A DNA stretch of 61,334 bases from CAHJXF01 sp038240015 (GCA_038240015.1 JBBSEF010000011.1:1-61334); one strand, 5' to 3'. Shown: positions 51,436-60,108, counted from the first letter of the stretch. Numbers and translations: made by a program. The notes: generated from the letters alone by a model not told the origin.

Positions 51436-51931
51436 CGCCGACTGCCAGTGGTCCTCACGATGCCTGAGGTCAAGGCCTTGCTCGACGAACTCGACGGCAC
51501 GATGTGGCTGGTCGCGTCACTGCTCTATGGCACGGGCATGCGTCCTGCTCGAGGGGCTCCGACTGCGCGTGAAAGGTGTCGAGTTCACGCGGCGCGAAAT
51601 CGTCGTGCGCGAGGGCAAGGGCAGCAAAGACCGCGTGACGGTTCTGCCCAAGAACCTGATGTTGCCCCTGCGCGATCAGTTGATAAAGGCCAGGCGCTTG
51701 CACGCGCTGGATCTCGAAGACGGATACGGCGAGGTCGCGCTACCCCATGCGCTCGACATCAAGTATCCGCGCGCGGGCCGTCGATGGAGTGGGCAGTCTG
51801 TCTTTCCGAACCCATCGCGTTCGACTGATCCGCGCACGGGTGTGATTCGTCGTCATCATCTTTACGAGCAGAACATCCAGCGCGCCGTCAAGGGCGGACG
51901 CGGCGTGACGAGTCCGCTCGATCGCATGTGA
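51436..51931 (+). pseudogene. intI: Integron integrase remnant
   Basis: Homology to integron tyrosine integrases starts at RRLPVVLTMPEVKALLDELD and LVASLLYGTGMR. It shifts frame by one base near 51544, then continues LLEGLRLRVKGVEF, VREGKGSKDRVTVLPKN and the IntI-specific insert DLEDGYGEVALPHALDIKYP and WSGQSVFPNPSRSTDPRTGV. It then jumps from IQRAVK to GGRGVTSPLDRM. About 65-70 residues holding the HxxR, His and nucleophilic Tyr are deleted, and the N-terminal half is absent. The SKDR region (first catalytic Arg and Lys) remains. It cannot recombine DNA. Confidence 0.85.
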
Positions 51932-51938
51932 GCGCGGC

Positions 51939-52838
51939 TCACCCGCGTTGCGCTCTATCCTTCTGATTCTGCGCCTCGATGTTCTCGCGCGCCTCCTGCC
52001 ACTGCGCGTCGCTCCATTCGCGCAGCGCATAGAAGTTGCCGCCGGTAGCGAGCGCGTTGCCGCCATCCATCATGATCGATTCGCCGTTCAACCACTGGCA
52101 TCCATCGCTTAGCAGGAAGGTCGCGAGGTTCTGCAGTTCTTCCATCTTGCCGGCGCGCGCCATCGGGTTGGTCTTCGCGCTACGCGCACCCGGCTGTTCG
52201 CCGGGGTTCAATCGCTTCGACATGCCTTCGGTGGGAATCTCGCCGGGGCCGACCGCGTTCAGGCGTACGCCGTATTGCGCCCACTCGGTCGCGAGCGACT
52301 TGGTCATCGCGTCGATCGCGCTCTTGCTCATCGCGCTCGGCACGACATACGGTCCGCCGTTCTTGACCCACGTGACGATGATCGACATCACGCTGCGGTA
52401 AGGCATGTCGCGGATCCATCGCCCTTCGCGTGCCATCGCGACCCAACGTTTGCCGACCGCGTGCGTCACGTAAAACGTGCCGTGCATGACGATGTTGGCG
52501 ACCGCATCGAAACCGCGCGACGACAGTGCGGACGTGGGCGAGATGAAGTTGCCGGCGGCGTTGTTGACGAGGCCGGTCAACGGGCCTTCGTCGAAGATCG
52601 ATTCGACCATCGCATCCACTGCGGCCGCATCGCGGATGTCGACCCCGAAGGCCTTGACGCTGCCGCCGTGCTCGCGCATCACGGCCTGCGCCGTCTCTTC
52701 GACGACGCTTTGCCTGCGGCCGCAAATGAAGCACGACGCGCCGAGTTGCACGAAGCGTTCGGTCATCGCGCGGCCCAGACCGGTGCCGCCGCCGGTGACG
52801 AGAATGCGTTTTCCCTTGAACAGGTCGGGTTGGAACAT
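51939..52838 (-). CDS. Short-chain dehydrogenase, 2,4-dienoyl-CoA reductase-like
   Basis: A 299-residue SDR. It has the cofactor motif GKRILVTGGGTGLGRAM, GRR (suggesting NADPH), the NNAAGNF motif and PSAMSKSAIDAMTKSLATEW. In dienoyl-CoA reductases of the eukaryote type the usual Tyr of YxxxK is shifted and the sequence reads PSA-x-x-K, as here. I start at ATG 52836-52838, where GGAGGCACCG precedes; the frame extends five codons further. It follows a CoA-ligase-like gene, so the substrate is probably an unsaturated or ring-derived acyl-CoA. Confidence 0.8.
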   Translation of the reverse strand: MFQPDLFKGKRILVTGGGTGLGRAMTERFVQLGASCFICGRRQSVVEETAQAVMREHGGSVKAFGVDIRDAAAVDAMVESIFDEGPLTGLVNNAAGNFISPTSALSSRGFDAVANIVMHGTFYVTHAVGKRWVAMAREGRWIRDMPYRSVMSIIVTWVKNGGPYVVPSAMSKSAIDAMTKSLATEWAQYGVRLNAVGPGEIPTEGMSKRLNPGEQPGARSAKTNPMARAGKMEELQNLATFLLSDGCQWLNGESIMMDGGNALATGGNFYALREWSDAQWQEARENIEAQNQKDRAQRG

Positions 52839-52865
52839 CGGTGCCTCCGTCATCGAGTCAGTGCG

Positions 52866-54155
52866 TCAATCGTGCTTGCGCGCGTCCTCGATCACCTTGC
52901 CATCATTGGACAGATGGCCGGCCGCAACGAACTCCACATCGCCGCGCAATCGGATCACGTCGCGAATCGAACTCACGATCGCGGCGCGACGCGCTTCTTC
53001 GTCGACGGCTGCATCGCCTGTGAGTTCGCACATCAACGTCATGCGATCGTCGCCGATCGCGCCCGACACGACCATGCGCGCACGCGCGATCTCGGGATGG
53101 CGCTTGACGATCGCCGCGACCTGCGCGGGATGAACGAACATGCCGCGCACCTTGGTGGTCTGATCGGCGCGGCCCATCCAGCCCTTGATGCGCAGGTTGG
53201 TTCGACCGCATGGCGATGGGCCTGACAAGACTGTCGACAGATCGCCCGTCGCGAAGCGCACCAGCGGATAGTCGTGATTGAAATTCGTGACGACGATCTC
53301 GCCTACCTCGCCCTCGGCGACCGGTTCGCCGGTACCGGGTCGCACGATCTCGACGAGCAGGTCTTCGTCGACGACGAAGCCCGGATGAACGACGCCATCG
53401 GTCTGTGTTTCGTACGCGACGCAACCGAGGTCGGCGGTGCCGTAACCCTGCAAGACCGTGTTCATGCCGTGCTCGACCAGCCATGCGCGCAGCGACGGCG
53501 GCAGCGGCTCGGCGCTGACCAGCGCGCGCCTGATGCTCGAAATGTCCGCGCCGTTCTCGATCGCCTTCTCGATGATGAGCTTCAGAAATGAGGGCGTACC
53601 CGCATAGAACGCGGGCTTCAGGCCCGCGATCGCCTGCAACTGCATATCGGTGTTGCCCACGCCCGCGGGAATCACCGGGCATCCGATCTTCTTCGCGCCG
53701 CCTTCGACCATGAAGGCCGCCGGAGTGAAGTGATACGAGAACGCGTTGTGCACGATCTGTCCGGGACGCAAGCCCGCAGACCAGAGCGGCCGCGCGAATC
53801 TCCACCAGTCATCGCCGCGTCCTTCGGGATCGAACGTGGGACCGGGCGACATGAACAAGCGCGACAGGCCCGAAGTGTCGGTTGCGGCAAGGCCGCCCCA
53901 CGGCGGCGCTGCTTCCTGCAGTGACTTGAGGTCGGACTTGCACGTGACCGGCAGCGCCGCGAGCGCGGTTCGTGAGGTAATGGCCTGCGAATCGACGTCC
54001 GCAAACAGCTTCGCGAATCCGCTGGCGGTCTTGGCGCGCGCGATCAACGCAGGCAAGCGTCGCATCAGATCGGCTTCGCGATCGTGCGGGTCGCGGCCTT
54101 CGAGGGCGTCGAGATGCGACCCCGCGGGACCCGCGCCCCGGACCGGCGTACTCAT
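52866..54155 (-). CDS. Phenylacetate-CoA ligase-like AMP-binding protein with atypical P-loop
   Basis: A 429-residue protein with PaaK-family layout: FKLxxxSDLKSLQEAAPPWG-like start (CKSDLKSLQEAAPPWGGLAA), VEGGAKKIGCPVIPAG, LKPAFYAGTPSFLKLIIEKA, LVSAEPLPPSLRAWL, GYGTADLGCVAYE, and the C-terminal GRADQTTKVRGMFVHPAQV and LSNDGKVIEDARK. Where PaaK has SSGTTGKPT, this protein has MSPGPTFDPEG, so the ATP phosphate loop is altered. It could be a ligase with a changed loop or a non-ligase relative. Its start overlaps the YjbR gene. Confidence 0.75.
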   Translation of the reverse strand: MSTPVRGAGPAGSHLDALEGRDPHDREADLMRRLPALIARAKTASGFAKLFADVDSQAITSRTALAALPVTCKSDLKSLQEAAPPWGGLAATDTSGLSRLFMSPGPTFDPEGRGDDWWRFARPLWSAGLRPGQIVHNAFSYHFTPAAFMVEGGAKKIGCPVIPAGVGNTDMQLQAIAGLKPAFYAGTPSFLKLIIEKAIENGADISSIRRALVSAEPLPPSLRAWLVEHGMNTVLQGYGTADLGCVAYETQTDGVVHPGFVVDEDLLVEIVRPGTGEPVAEGEVGEIVVTNFNHDYPLVRFATGDLSTVLSGPSPCGRTNLRIKGWMGRADQTTKVRGMFVHPAQVAAIVKRHPEIARARMVVSGAIGDDRMTLMCELTGDAAVDEEARRAAIVSSIRDVIRLRGDVEFVAAGHLSNDGKVIEDARKHD

Positions 54156-54547
54156 CGCGCTCCTTCGCTTTCTGCCGTCATGATTTTTTGCTGCAGGGTC
54201 TTGGAGAGTTTCGCCATCACCATGCGATGCGCGTCCGACAGCAAGGCCTTCGCCTCGGCATCGCTCAGGCGTTTGACACCCTCGAGCTTGACCCACTTCG
54301 CGCGCGCGAGATACGGCGCGGGCGTGAAGCCTTCGCGATCGGTGAGCTCCAGAAAACGCGCGTCGTCGGCCTTGAACAAAATCGTATCGGCGAGCTTGCC
54401 ATTCTCGATCGTGAACATCGCGAACATCTTGCCGCCCACCGAGAACACCGCATGATTCTCCCACTTGATGTCGCGCGTCGCCGCCGGGAGCGTCGCGCAA
54501 TAGTCGTGGGCCTTGGCGATGTTCATTGGTCGCGCATCAATCGTCAT
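54152..54547 (-). CDS. MmcQ/YjbR-family protein
   Basis: A 131-residue protein of the MmcQ/YjbR fold (CyaY-like wing): AHDYCATLPAATRDIKWENH, VFSVGGKMFAMFTIENG and PAPYLARAKWVKLEGVKRLS. The family is common next to unrelated metabolic genes and has no firm function; some members were proposed to bind DNA. ATGA overlap with the ligase-like gene. The start could also be the internal ATG at 54526. Confidence 0.8.
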   Translation of the reverse strand: MTIDARPMNIAKAHDYCATLPAATRDIKWENHAVFSVGGKMFAMFTIENGKLADTILFKADDARFLELTDREGFTPAPYLARAKWVKLEGVKRLSDAEAKALLSDAHRMVMAKLSKTLQQKIMTAESEGAR

Positions 54548-54550
54548 GCA

Positions 54551-54823
54551 TCAATCGTCAACGAGCTTGGTCGCACGCCGCTTGGCCTCGTCGATGAACT
54601 TGCGCTGATCGGGGGATGTCTCGACGGGGTATCGATCGAAGCCCGTACCCGAGGCCTTCTTCAAATCGCCGAAGAGCTTGCCGTCGTCGTCGTGAAAATG
54701 CACGAAGGCCTGACCGACCAGATAGAAAATGCCGGCCTGCTTCTCGCGCACTTGCGGGATCGCGCGCAGTTGACGGATCAACGATTGCAGCGTTGCGAGT
54801 GCTTCAGTTCCGGCATGTGCCAC
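54551..54823 (-). CDS. Conserved small protein of unknown function
   Basis: A 90-residue soluble protein: TLQSLIRQLRAIPQVREKQA, then a beta strand GIFYLVGQAFVHFHDDDGKL, then FDRYPVETSPDQRKFIDEAK. I do not recognise a named family, but the length, composition and position in a liv-linked operon (28 bases after livF, 3 before the YjbR gene) support a real gene. Confidence 0.6.
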   Translation of the reverse strand: MAHAGTEALATLQSLIRQLRAIPQVREKQAGIFYLVGQAFVHFHDDDGKLFGDLKKASGTGFDRYPVETSPDQRKFIDEAKRRATKLVDD

Positions 54824-54851
54824 GCGCGCCTCCGTTTGCGCCCTGCAAGCG

Positions 54852-55685
54852 TCACGCGAGCCAGCGCTTTCTGCGCCGGTAACTCTTCACGCTGCGAAAG
54901 CTCTGGCGCTCGCCCGCCTCGCTGCCACCCGTGCCGCCGGTGCCCAGATAGAACTCCTTCACGTCCTCGTTCTCGCGCAGCGCGGCCGCGTCGCCGTCCA
55001 ATACGATGCGGCCATTTTCGAGGATGTAGCCGTAGTCGGAATAGCGCAGCGCCATGTTCGTGTTTTGCTCGGCCAGGAGAAAAGTCACGCGCTCCTTGAT
55101 ATTCAAGTCCTTCACGATCTCGAACACTTCGTCGACCACTTGCGGCGCGAGACCCATCGAGGGTTCGTCGAGCAACACCATCTTCGGCGTAGCCATCAAC
55201 GCGCGTCCGATCGCGCACATCTGCTGCTCGCCGCCCGATGTGTACGCCGCCTGCGATGAGCGCCGCGCCTTCAGTCGCGGGAAATAGGCATAGACCTTTT
55301 CGAGCGTCGCAGCCACGGCCGCCTTGCCGTCCTTGCGCGTGTACGCGCCGGTCATCAGGTTGTCTTCGATGTTCAGATGTCCGAAGCAGCGCCGCCCCTC
55401 CATCACCTGGATGACGCCGCGCTCGACCATGTCGGAAGGGCTGAGCTTCTCGATGCGCTCGCCGCGCAACTGGATCGATCCCTTCGTTACCGCTCCGCGT
55501 TCGCCTTCGAGCAGGTTGCTCACCGCGCGCAGGGTGGTGGTCTTGCCGGCTCCGTTGCCGCCCATCAAGGCCACGATGCGGCCTTCGGGGACTTTCAACG
55601 ACACGCCCTTCAGCACCAGGATCACGTGGTTGTAGATGACCTCGATGCCGTTGACGTCGAGGAGTATGGAATCCGATGGGCTCAC
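54852..55685 (-). CDS. livF: HAAT-family ABC importer ATPase, LivF type
   Basis: A 277-residue ATPase starting with GTG. Walker A GGNGAGKTT, VIQVMEGRRCFGHLNIEDNL, signature TSGGEQQMCAIGRAL, Walker B MVLLDEPSMGLAPQ and LLAEQNTNMALRYSDYG are clear. The MEGRRCF variant and the basic tail (YRRRKRWLA) are typical of LivF proteins in aromatic-acid-linked liv clusters. A palindromic repeat separates it from the binding-protein gene, so its expression may be uncoupled. Confidence 0.9.
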   Translation of the reverse strand: MSPSDSILLDVNGIEVIYNHVILVLKGVSLKVPEGRIVALMGGNGAGKTTTLRAVSNLLEGERGAVTKGSIQLRGERIEKLSPSDMVERGVIQVMEGRRCFGHLNIEDNLMTGAYTRKDGKAAVAATLEKVYAYFPRLKARRSSQAAYTSGGEQQMCAIGRALMATPKMVLLDEPSMGLAPQVVDEVFEIVKDLNIKERVTFLLAEQNTNMALRYSDYGYILENGRIVLDGDAAALRENEDVKEFYLGTGGTGGSEAGERQSFRSVKSYRRRKRWLA

Positions 55686-55748
55686 GGCTTCTTTCGATCA
55701 ACGTTCAACCACCACCGCATGGAGCGACAACGCTTTGCAAGAGCCTCC

Positions 55749-55822
55749 GTCGTTCCCGCGCATGCGGGAACCCGGTGTCTTTCGATTGCCGCCACTGGGT
55801 CCCCGCTTGCGCGGGGACGACG
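55749..55822. repeat. Paired palindromic repeat (REP-like) between livK and livF
   Basis: Two stems, GTTCCCGCgcatGCGGGAAC (55752-55771) and GTCCCCGCttgcGCGGGGAC (55799-55818), face each other. The flanking CCGTCGT and ACGACGG also pair, forming a larger cruciform. This is the layout of widespread proteobacterial intergenic palindromes. A partial relative (GTCGTCCCGGCGCAGGCCGAG) lies at 36856-36876. It may stabilise the 3' end of the livK mRNA. Confidence 0.7.
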
Positions 55823-55834
55823 GCCGTGCTTCTT

Positions 55835-57169
55835 TCAGGTCTCGCAATCGGCCGCGGTCCTGCGCACCAGCTTCTTGTCCGATAGGTATTTGTCGGCGCT
55901 GGTCTTGATCATCGGCTTGATGATCTGCTCATCGGCGTTCAGGTAGTCGGATGTAATCGTCCACTTGGCGCCGTCCCAGGTCGAGATGCGCGCTGCGTTT
56001 GAACCCATGTGATCGATGCATGAGGTCGACAGCGGACGCATCACGGTGCCCACGCCGAGCGTGTCGAGCCGCTTCTGGTCGAGCGCCAGATTCTCCAGTC
56101 CCCAGCGCACTTGCTCACCGGTCATGGTCTTGCCCTTGCCGTAGCGCTCCTGAGCGCGACGCACGGCCTCGATGGCCAGCATCTGAATGATGACGCCGCG
56201 CGTGTACAGGACCGATCCGACCTCGTCGCGTGGGCCCGAACCTTGACCCTTGTCGTGGACGTACTTCAGGATGTCCTGAATCACCTTGGGCGCCTGGCCC
56301 GCGGTGTTCAACGTGATCGCGTTGTATCCCTTTGCGCTTTCGCCCACGTCCTTGGTGTCGGGCTCGGCGCCGGCCCACCACACGCCATACATCTTGTCGC
56401 GCGGATAGCCGGTCGCTTGCGCTTCCTTCAGCGCCGTGGAGTTCATGATGCCCCAGCCCCACAGCAACACGTAGTCAGGACGGCTCTGGCGGATTTGCAG
56501 CCACGCGGCCTTTTGCTCCGCGCCGGGCGCTGCGACCGGAATCAACTCGAGCTCGAAACCCTGCAATTTCGAGCGCGCCTGCAAGAGAGGAATGGGCTCC
56601 TTGCCGAATGGCGAATCGTGATAGACCAGCGCAATCTTCTTGCCCTTCAGCTTGTCGAGTCCGCCTTCCTTCTTGCCGATGTATTGAATCAATTCATCCG
56701 AAGCGGTCCAATAGCTGCCCATCAGCGGGAAGTTCCACTTGAATGCCGAACCATCGGCCGACGCCGACAGACCGTAGCCGAGCGTGAGGAGCGGGATCTT
56801 GTCGCCCGGTGCACGGTCGGTCAGCGCGAACGTGATGCCGGTCGATTGCGGATCGATCAGCGCCGCGCCGGGCCGCCCTTTCAATCGCTCATAGCATTCG
56901 ACGCCGCGGTCGGTCGCGTAGCCGGTCTCGCATTCCTCGTAAGTCAGCTTGACGCCGTTGATGCCGCCGTCGCGAGCGTTGATCATCTTGATGTAATCGA
57001 GCTTGCCGTTGGCCCACGGCGTACCGTTGGGCGCATAGGCGCCGGAACGGTAAACGAGCAGAGGGAAGAACTGCTCCTTGGTCTGCGCCTGCGCGTCCGG
57101 CATGGCGAAGAGCCCGGTCGCGGCAACGATCGCGGCAAGCGCGATGCCTTTGAAAGTTTGCATCATCAT
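55835..57169 (-). CDS. Periplasmic binding protein, HAAT family, long form
   Basis: A 444-residue type I binding protein with signal peptide MMMQTFKGIALAAIVAATGL, cleaved after AQA. Three successive ATGs (57161-57169) offer starts; GGAG lies upstream. It has FFPLLVYRSGAYAPNGTPWA and NARDGGINGVKLTYEECETG, features of the longer subfamily found with acyl-CoA ligases, rather than true leucine-binding proteins. The ligand is therefore likelier an organic or aromatic acid than leucine (inference). Confidence 0.88.
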   Translation of the reverse strand: MMMQTFKGIALAAIVAATGLFAMPDAQAQTKEQFFPLLVYRSGAYAPNGTPWANGKLDYIKMINARDGGINGVKLTYEECETGYATDRGVECYERLKGRPGAALIDPQSTGITFALTDRAPGDKIPLLTLGYGLSASADGSAFKWNFPLMGSYWTASDELIQYIGKKEGGLDKLKGKKIALVYHDSPFGKEPIPLLQARSKLQGFELELIPVAAPGAEQKAAWLQIRQSRPDYVLLWGWGIMNSTALKEAQATGYPRDKMYGVWWAGAEPDTKDVGESAKGYNAITLNTAGQAPKVIQDILKYVHDKGQGSGPRDEVGSVLYTRGVIIQMLAIEAVRRAQERYGKGKTMTGEQVRWGLENLALDQKRLDTLGVGTVMRPLSTSCIDHMGSNAARISTWDGAKWTITSDYLNADEQIIKPMIKTSADKYLSDKKLVRRTAADCET

Positions 57170-57296
57170 GTGTCTCCAAGTGTTAACGCGCACGCGGGTG
57201 CGTGAATCGATTGACATCGCTTCGGCGAGAAACACTAGTGCATCGGATCGGGACAATCAATTGGGGAACACCCACAGTCCACCTCGCCTAGCCGCA

Positions 57297-58361
57297 TCAA
57301 TGCGGAAACGGCCAGAGGCGCAACTTGCCTCTTGCCGTCGACCACAGTCGGGCCAGTCCGTGGGGTTCGACGATCAGGAAGAAGACGATCAGCGACCCGA
57401 AAATGATGAACTCGAGGTGCGACGCAAGCGCGGTGGATATCGGGATCCCGAACCATTGCGGAATCCGGTTCAAGAGCAGCGGCAGCACGACGATGAATGC
57501 GGCGCCGAAGAAGCTCCCGACGATCGAGCCCAGGCCGCCGATGATCACGATGAAGAGCAATTGAAACGATCGGTCGATCGAGAACGCGGACGACTCCCAC
57601 GAACCGAGGTAAACGAAACCCCACAGGCCGCCCGCCACGCCGACGATGAACGAGCTGACCGCGAACGCGGTCAGCTTCGCGTACACCGGCCGGATACCGA
57701 TCACCGCGGCTGCCACATCCATGTCGCGTATCGCCATCCATTCGCGCCCGATGTGGCTGCGAACCAGATTCTTGGCGAGCAGCGCGAACACGCAAACGAA
57801 CGCGAGGCAGAAAAGATATTTGCGTACCGGTGAATCGAATGACACGCCGGCCACCGAAAGGCTGGCGACGCTGACCGACCCCGAGCTCGAATTGTTGGTG
57901 AAGAAGGGAATGCGCAAGAACGCCCAGTCGGTGAAGAATTGCGCGGCCAGCGTGGCGACCGCAAGGTAAAGGCCCTTGATGCGTAATGAGGGAATGCCGA
58001 ACAACACGCCGACCGCCGTTGCGCACAGGCCGCCCAGCAGCAGCGCTGCGATCAGAGGCATGCCGTCGATGCGCACCATCAGGTTGTATGCGGCGTACGC
58101 GCCGACCGCCATGAACGCGCCGGTGCCCAATGAGATCTGCCCGCAATAGCCGACCAGGATATTCAAGCCGAGCGCGGCGAGAGACAGAATCAGAAACGGA
58201 ATCAGGATCGCGCGAAAGGTGTATTCGGACGTCACGACCGGCACGACGATGAAAGCGAACGCCAACAGCGCAGCGACCGCGACGCGATCCTGCAGCACCG
58301 GAAAGATCTGTTGATCCGCCCGGAAGGTCGTCTTGAACTGGCCGTTCTCGCGATAGAACAT
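57297..58361 (-). CDS. livM: HAAT-family ABC importer permease, LivM type
   Basis: A 354-residue permease. After a polar N-terminus of about 28 residues come the helices, with LVGYCGQISLGTGAFMAVGA near residue 75 and LFIVIIGGLGSIVGSFFGAA near residue 275. ATG is three bases after the livH stop. It pairs with LivH at 58365. Confidence 0.9.
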   Translation of the reverse strand: MFYRENGQFKTTFRADQQIFPVLQDRVAVAALLAFAFIVVPVVTSEYTFRAILIPFLILSLAALGLNILVGYCGQISLGTGAFMAVGAYAAYNLMVRIDGMPLIAALLLGGLCATAVGVLFGIPSLRIKGLYLAVATLAAQFFTDWAFLRIPFFTNNSSSGSVSVASLSVAGVSFDSPVRKYLFCLAFVCVFALLAKNLVRSHIGREWMAIRDMDVAAAVIGIRPVYAKLTAFAVSSFIVGVAGGLWGFVYLGSWESSAFSIDRSFQLLFIVIIGGLGSIVGSFFGAAFIVVLPLLLNRIPQWFGIPISTALASHLEFIIFGSLIVFFLIVEPHGLARLWSTARGKLRLWPFPH

Positions 58362-58364
58362 GAA

Positions 58365-59294
58365 CTAGACCCGATCGATGATCTTCTCCCCGAACAGCCC
58401 TTGCGGCCGCACGAGAAGAAAAATCAGAGCGAGGACATACGCGAACCAGATTTCGATGCCGCCGCCGAGCATCGGCCCGAGATAGATTTCGGAAAGCTTC
58501 TCACCCACGCCGATGATGAGGCCGCCCACGATGGCGCCCGGTATCGACGTGAGTCCGCCGAGGATCACGACCGGCACCGCCTTGAGCGCGATCAACGACA
58601 GCGAGAATTGCACGCCGAGCTTGGAGCCCCAGATCATCCCGGTGACGAGCGCGACGATGCCCGCGACCGACCAGACGATCACCCAGATCCGGTCGAGCGG
58701 GATGCCAATCGATTGCGCCGCTTGATGGTCATCGGCGACCGCGCGCAACGCGCGGCCGGTCTTGGTCTTCTGAAAAAAAATCGCGAGCGCTGCGACCAGG
58801 ACGGCTGCGATGAGGGCTGCGGCAAGGTCCTCCTGATTGACGAGAATGCCGCCCGGAAATGTTTTCTCGAAAAGAAAGATCGGATCCTTGGGCAGCCCGA
58901 TATCGATCTTGTAGATGTTGTTGCCGAATGCCACCTGACCCGCGCCCTCGAGGAAATATTCAATGCCGAGCGTGGCCATCAACAACGTGATGCCCTCTTG
59001 ATTGACCAGCTTGCCAAGCACCAGCTTCTGGATCAGCCATGCGAGAACGATCATCACCAGCGCCGCGACGACAAACGCGAGCAGGTTGTAGGCGAGTTTG
59101 TTTTCGATGCCGGTCCATTGCGGAATCCATTCGGCGAAGCGCGCCATCGCAAGAGCGGCAAACAGCACCATCGCACCCTGCGCGAAATTGAATACGCCCG
59201 ACGCCTTGAAGATCAACACGAAGCCAAGCGCGATCAGCGAATAAAGCATGCCGACCATCAGGCCGCCGAGGAGCGTTTCGAGGAATGGTCCCAT
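58365..59294 (-). CDS. livH: HAAT-family ABC importer permease, LivH type
   Basis: A 309-residue permease with GLMVGMLYSLIALGFVLIFK, ASGVFNFAQGAMVLFAALAM at the start and VPVVILGGLTSIPGAIVGGL near residue 225. It follows livG after 19 bases. The order livG, livH, livM, livK, livF behind an acyl-CoA ligase is a recurrent betaproteobacterial layout. Confidence 0.9.
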   Translation of the reverse strand: MGPFLETLLGGLMVGMLYSLIALGFVLIFKASGVFNFAQGAMVLFAALAMARFAEWIPQWTGIENKLAYNLLAFVVAALVMIVLAWLIQKLVLGKLVNQEGITLLMATLGIEYFLEGAGQVAFGNNIYKIDIGLPKDPIFLFEKTFPGGILVNQEDLAAALIAAVLVAALAIFFQKTKTGRALRAVADDHQAAQSIGIPLDRIWVIVWSVAGIVALVTGMIWGSKLGVQFSLSLIALKAVPVVILGGLTSIPGAIVGGLIIGVGEKLSEIYLGPMLGGGIEIWFAYVLALIFLLVRPQGLFGEKIIDRV

Positions 59295-59313
59295 GTGCGC
59301 CTCGATGCGTCAG

Positions 59314-60108
59314 TCAGTGAGTCGTGCCGAGGTAGGCGGTGATTACGTCCGGGTTCTCGCGCACTTCGGCAGGTGAGCCATCGCCGATCTTCTTGCCGTA
59401 ATCGAGCACAACCACGCGGTCGCTGATGTCCATCACCACCGCCATGTCGTGTTCGATCAGCACGATGGTGGTTCCGAACTCGTTGTTCACGTCGAGAATG
59501 AAGCGGCTCATGTCCTGCTTCTCTTCGACGTTCATGCCGGCCATCGGCTCGTCGAGCAACAACACCACGGGCTCCATCGCGAGAGCTCGGCCGAGGTCGA
59601 CGCGCTTCTGCAATCCGTACGGCATGAGGCCGACCGGCGTCTTGCGGTAGGGCTGAATCTCGAGAAAATCGATGATGCGCTCGACCACCATCCGCTGCTC
59701 GCATTCCTCGCGCTCGGCACGTCCCACGCGGATGGCCTGCTGGAACAAGTTGCTCTTCATCTTCAGGTTGCGGCCGGTCATGATGTTGTCGAGCACGCTC
59801 ATGCCCTTGAAGAGCGCCAGATTCTGAAACGTCCGCGCCACACCCATTTCCGCGACCTGGCGCGAGTTCATGTGCTTGAAGGTTTTGCCGCGCAGCCTGA
59901 TCGCGCCGTGCTGCGGTTGATAGACCCCATTGATGCAGTTGAGCATCGAACTCTTGCCCGCGCCATTGGGACCGATGATGGCGCGGATCTCGTGTTCGCG
60001 GACATCGAAGCTCACTTCGCTCAACGCCTTGATGCCGCCGAACGCCAGGCTGATGCCCTGCACGTCGAGGATCACATCGCCGATGCGGCCTCCCGCAGTC
60101 GGGCTCAA
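59314..60108 (-). CDS. livG: HAAT-family ABC importer ATPase, LivG type
   Basis: A 264-residue ATPase. Walker A GPNGAGKSS, FQNLALFKGMSVLDNIMTGR, signature region MPYGLQKRVDLGRALA, Walker B VVLLLDEPMAGMN and LIEHDMAVVMDISD are present. The frame begins with TTG overlapping the ligase stop (TTGA); a start a few codons in (VILDVQGISL) would also keep the whole domain. Confidence 0.9.
   Translation of the reverse strand: MSPTAGGRIGDVILDVQGISLAFGGIKALSEVSFDVREHEIRAIIGPNGAGKSSMLNCINGVYQPQHGAIRLRGKTFKHMNSRQVAEMGVARTFQNLALFKGMSVLDNIMTGRNLKMKSNLFQQAIRVGRAEREECEQRMVVERIIDFLEIQPYRKTPVGLMPYGLQKRVDLGRALAMEPVVLLLDEPMAGMNVEEKQDMSRFILDVNNEFGTTIVLIEHDMAVVMDISDRVVVLDYGKKIGDGSPAEVRENPDVITAYLGTTH

Larger units (their letters stand above)
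48196..51931 (-). mobile_element. Remnant chromosomal integron: broken intI and cassette array
   Basis: A rightward intI fragment (51436-51931) is followed on its 5' side by an attI-like palindrome (51336-51373). Then come a leftward series of small single-gene units separated by attC-like palindromes (50821-50866, 49761-49838, 49252-49329, 48774-48832, 48193-48259). Most genes point away from intI, have no promoters of their own and end with their stop codon inside or close to an attC core, the normal cassette plan. An IS3-family remnant and a gene in the reverse direction interrupt the series. With a dead integrase the array should now be fixed unless another integrase acts on it. Confidence 0.75.
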
